64,000 nt of DNA, taken from Heterodera schachtii. Lineage: Eukaryota > Nematoda > Chromadorea > Rhabditida > Heteroderidae. Of this stretch, positions 60,601-64,000 are shown piece by piece. Within the stretch, counting starts at the first letter, position 1, and each line of letters opens with the position of its first letter. The translations under genes and the position numbers were made by a program. The stretch lies in the NCBI GenBank assembly GCA_023374025.1, contig SIJG01000176.1, positions 95,611 to 159,610 of the forward strand, in the 5' to 3' direction. Below the pieces are notes generated by a model. That model was not told the origin of the DNA. It did not search any database and saw nothing but the letters and a program-made list of their open reading frames with translations.

Positions 60601-63600
60601 TTGTTATTTAATTTCAGTACTTCGTAAAATTTGTTATAAATTAATTTAAAATTATAAATAAAAAAATAATAAAAGATATTTATTTAAACCTTTTGTTCTC
60701 AAAACTGAAAAAGAAATAAAAAAAAACTTTGCTAATAAAATTAAATTTAAAATTGAATTAAAGCTTTAAATGTCTTGAAAATTTAACGTAGAAGAAACAA
60801 AATTTTTAATTTGAATGGAATAAACATTAAAAATATTAAACTAATTCAAAATTACGTCAAATTACGAATAATAAACAGACAATTGTTCTTTTTACACAGC
60901 AAATGAAATATTAATGAAAAAATATAATATTCAGTTTAATAAGAATGAACAAATTGATTGCAAATAAATAAATTGTAAATTCAAAAATTAATTTCAAAAG
61001 CTTTTTAAATCATTCAAGTGGTATGAAAAAATTGCCATTTCAACATTGGTTAATTATGTTTCACTAAATATGCTAACGATTTTTTAAATGTTGAAATTTT
61101 TTATTTAATTAAACTTAGCCAACAAAATTATAATGTAATAAAATGAGATAAAAATTTTCAAGACAAAAATAATTGATATTTAAACACAACTTCTCAGCGC
61201 AGTTCAATGCACTAACAATGATGCAAAAACAAATAAAATTTATTTTTTACAAAAAAAAAATTAAATTGTAATAACACATATTATATATATATATATCATT
61301 TCTATATAAATAATTTCTGATAACATACAGATAGAAAATTTTATAATACATTTTTAAAATAAGTAAATTTAAATTCAATTATTTATCTTAAAATAAATCA
61401 CAGAAAATCTCATAGAAAAAAAAAAAAATTATTATTTGGTACTTTTTATAATATAATAAATAATTATGCGGAAATTAATAATAATTTACAAAAAAAGAAA
61501 ACTCTGACTGACAAGAGTATGCATGTCGTGAAGATCCGACGAGAATATTAAATACAAAAAATATTTTTTTTTAACTATAAGAATAAAAAATAAAACAAAA
61601 AAATAAAATCATAAAATGATAAACAAACATAATTTTAATTGATTATATTAAGTTAGAATATAATCAAGAACACACTAATTATTAAAATCAATTTAATAGT
61701 AAAATTTTACAAAATAAGAAAACTTTAATTGACAACATTTTTGAACGTCGAGAAGAATCGACGAATATTAAATAAAAAAAATACTTTTTTCAAAATTTAT
61801 TGATCGAAAATACGTTAATAATGAAAAATTAAATAAATGATAAATTCAATTTTAACGTTATTTTTTAATTTTTTAAGAAAGTTTATTATTTTTAATTATT
61901 CTTTGTTTATTTTTAACGAATTATATTCGAAATTACCATTATTAACTAATTTATTTTTTATTTTTTAAATTTATTTAGCAGTTTAATTTATACTTCAAAA
62001 AATCATAATCATTTAATAAATATAATTCGATGTTTTATACGAAAACGAGAAATAAAATTGTATTAATTGTAAGACCAACATAATTAATCTTAAATATTTT
62101 AAACGATTTAAAAATATAATAAAATCAAATTGATGTATTTTTCTCAGTTTTAATAAAAACTGGCGGGTCAACAGCAGATATAAGCAGAACGATAACGATA
62201 GAAATGAAATTAAAAATGTAAATAAATATGAAAAAAAAAACCATTTTCGTTAAGAGAAACTTACAAAAACCGAATCAATTAAAATAATAAGAAAAATACT
62301 TGTAATTGAATATAATATTTATACTTTTTTAAACTTTAGTTCATAAATAATTTTTTTTATGAATTTGCTATTGGACATTTTCTTTTATCATAAATTATTA
62401 TAATGTTTTAAAAAATTAATTTTCTAATATATTTTTTATTATTCTTGCTTAAATCTTGTAAAAGAGTTCATTAACAATGATATATTTTTGCTCATTTAAT
62501 AAAACGGATGATGTTTGGTTGTGAAAAAATATAAATATTAAATCATTATAATAAATAAATTATCTATGCAATTATATGCAAAACTTCTATGCAAAGTTTA
62601 TAATTTTTAAAACTCCAAACTAATTTTTTTTTCTTGTTATTTTTTCCGTTTAAAAATTTCGTTTAGGTTTGAAATTTTAATTTTCTATTGATTATAATTC
62701 TATGATTATGTTATTCTAGTCTATTCATTTATTATATCATTTATAAATACATTTTGCTAATTATCCATTCTAATATTGGAAATTTTAATTGTACATGTAT
62801 TAATTTTTATTTAGAATTTCATATGTTTTTTAAGGCTCTTAAATTTAATATTTCAAATTGTTAATCACTCTCGAAAACAATGAGAATGTTTAAGTTCAAT
62901 TATTAGTAGGTTCTCCATTAGATGAATAAATTTATATTTTAGTTTATTAAATATTGAAAATGAATTGCTGATTTGGTATGAATTCACACGGGTTTGATTC
63001 TTTTTAATTACATTTATTTATTTTGAACCAGAAGCACATTTTTGAGTAATCATTTGCCCAGCGATACGCTTTATTAATTATAAATTAATGTTGTTAATGA
63101 TTAATTAATTAGTTGAGTTTGTATTGCTGAGATTTCTTTCAAATTGCTATTTTTATTTTCAGAATATAATTTTTTTTATTATTATATTTTTTTTCAAAGT
63201 ATTTTCATTCTATTTAATTATTTTTCATTAAAATATACTTTTAATTTTTTTCTTTTTTGTTTGCTACTCATTTCATTATTCGCATTTAAATTTATGTTGT
63301 TTTTTCAATTATTAATAAGAGATGAAATTATTTATTTATATTTTTATTTTTGTATAATTTATTATTTGAACTTTTTAAATTTTATAAAATGGTTTTTGTT
63401 TGCATAAGTTTAGTTTTGCTTTTAAAGTTTACTAAAAATGTGAGAAGATTCGAATTGGTATATTCACTTCTCATTTTTGTACAGTAATTAAGGTTTTCTC
63501 AGTTTTCCGTTTGAAAAGTTTTGTTCTTCCTAGAAGAACTTTTATTATCCTTACAAATTAGGGTTTATTTTTTACTTATTTTTTTTTCAAGAATGCATTT

Positions 63601-63754
63601 CAACATTATTTATGACGGAAAGAATTCTAATATGGGATAATTAATAATAAAAATAAAAAGTATTTTTAATTGGATAAAGTTTTAATGTTTCTGAATTGCA
63701 AAATCCCACTAAGAACTGACAATTTATCGTTTTTTTTATAAATAATAAACCGTA
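57628..63754. other. AT-rich stretch, no gene seen
   Basis: A/T-rich throughout. A short (AT)n run lies at 61274-61297. The word GAACTTCGGA at 59803 is shared with 56258. The 87-codon plus frame at 63144-63407 is phenylalanine/leucine/isoleucine-driven and not supported. Confidence 0.5.
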
Positions 63755-63870
63755 AATGCTCTAATATCCCCCCGGGGGGATTATTGTTCAACCTCCCAAA
63801 AAAGTGGGGATTATTAGATACGGGGGGATAAATGGAGACGGTGGGATTATTTTTCGACCGATTTATTTAC
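63755..63870. mobile_element. G-rich palindromic element end near the right edge
   Basis: ATCCCCCCGGGGGGAT (63766-63781) is a perfect 16 bp palindrome. It is followed by GTGGGGATTATTAGA, CGGGGGGATAA and GGTGGGATTATT, irregular copies of GGGGATTAT. The pattern matches the other word-repeat elements. No matching second end is seen before the window stops, so this may be one end of an element that continues to the right. Confidence 0.5.
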
Positions 63871-64000
63871 TGGAAAATTTTTTTTGATCATTTCGCCAAA
63901 AATATTATCGCTTATAAAACATTTTTTATATTTCATTTTTGTTAAAAGATTTCTGAATTTTTTATGAAAAATTCGAAAAATGTCTAAATGTTTACCAAAC

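Overview
The window is extremely AT-rich (by eye roughly four fifths A+T) eukaryotic DNA. It shows no operons, no bacterial-type genes and no tRNA or rRNA gene that I can recognise. Three things suggest a nematode, possibly a root-knot nematode (Meloidogyne-like): the strong A+T bias, a BEL/Pao retroelement, and a candidate 48-base intron with a GTAAGA donor and a TTTTAG acceptor. The species cannot be fixed from the sequence alone. Almost everything recognisable is mobile or tandemly repeated DNA.

Layout. 1-5000: AT desert holding one long-TIR element built from a CCCGACATTTGGGG-like word (about 2966-3834), and a decayed hAT-type element with a BED zinc-finger relic (about 4291-4780). 5057-10855: a GC-rich island bracketed by 86-88 bp direct repeats. 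It holds a broken BEL/Pao gag-pol on the plus strand (6930-10770) and, head to head with it, a 517-codon minus-strand ORF (5290-6843). The plus-strand Gag lacks its N-terminal part and Pol stops at the start of integrase, so the copy is dead and rearranged. 14105-14473: LINE endonuclease relic. 15290-15940: second copy of the CCCGACATTTGGGG family. 19025-19417: two probable exons of an OTU-like domain on the minus strand. 21769-22396: 3' end of a Ty3/Gypsy-like LTR element (integrase tail, polypurine tract, LTR). 33-34.5 kb: CCTGG-word and AAAAAGGCA-word minisatellites.

34670-46229 is the dominant feature: about 71 copies of a ~162 bp satellite whose monomer is itself an old dimer. It ends abruptly against a ~70 bp GC-rich repeat carrying very stable GCGAAGC hairpins (46230-46590), followed by 3.4 near-identical copies of a 292 bp AT-rich repeat (46612-47608). 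From 48 to 55 kb there are palindromic elements, a hAT-type MITE with an 8 bp target duplication (49314-49983), and more word-repeat elements. From 55 to 64 kb the sequence is mostly AT desert with one good candidate terminal exon (57430-57627) and a G-rich palindromic element entering at the right edge.

No coherent host pathway can be read here. The region looks like a heterochromatic, possibly centromere- or subtelomere-like, repeat graveyard. The main candidates for something unusual are the antisense ORF fused head to head with a truncated retroelement, the hairpin array capping the satellite, and the OTU-like split gene.
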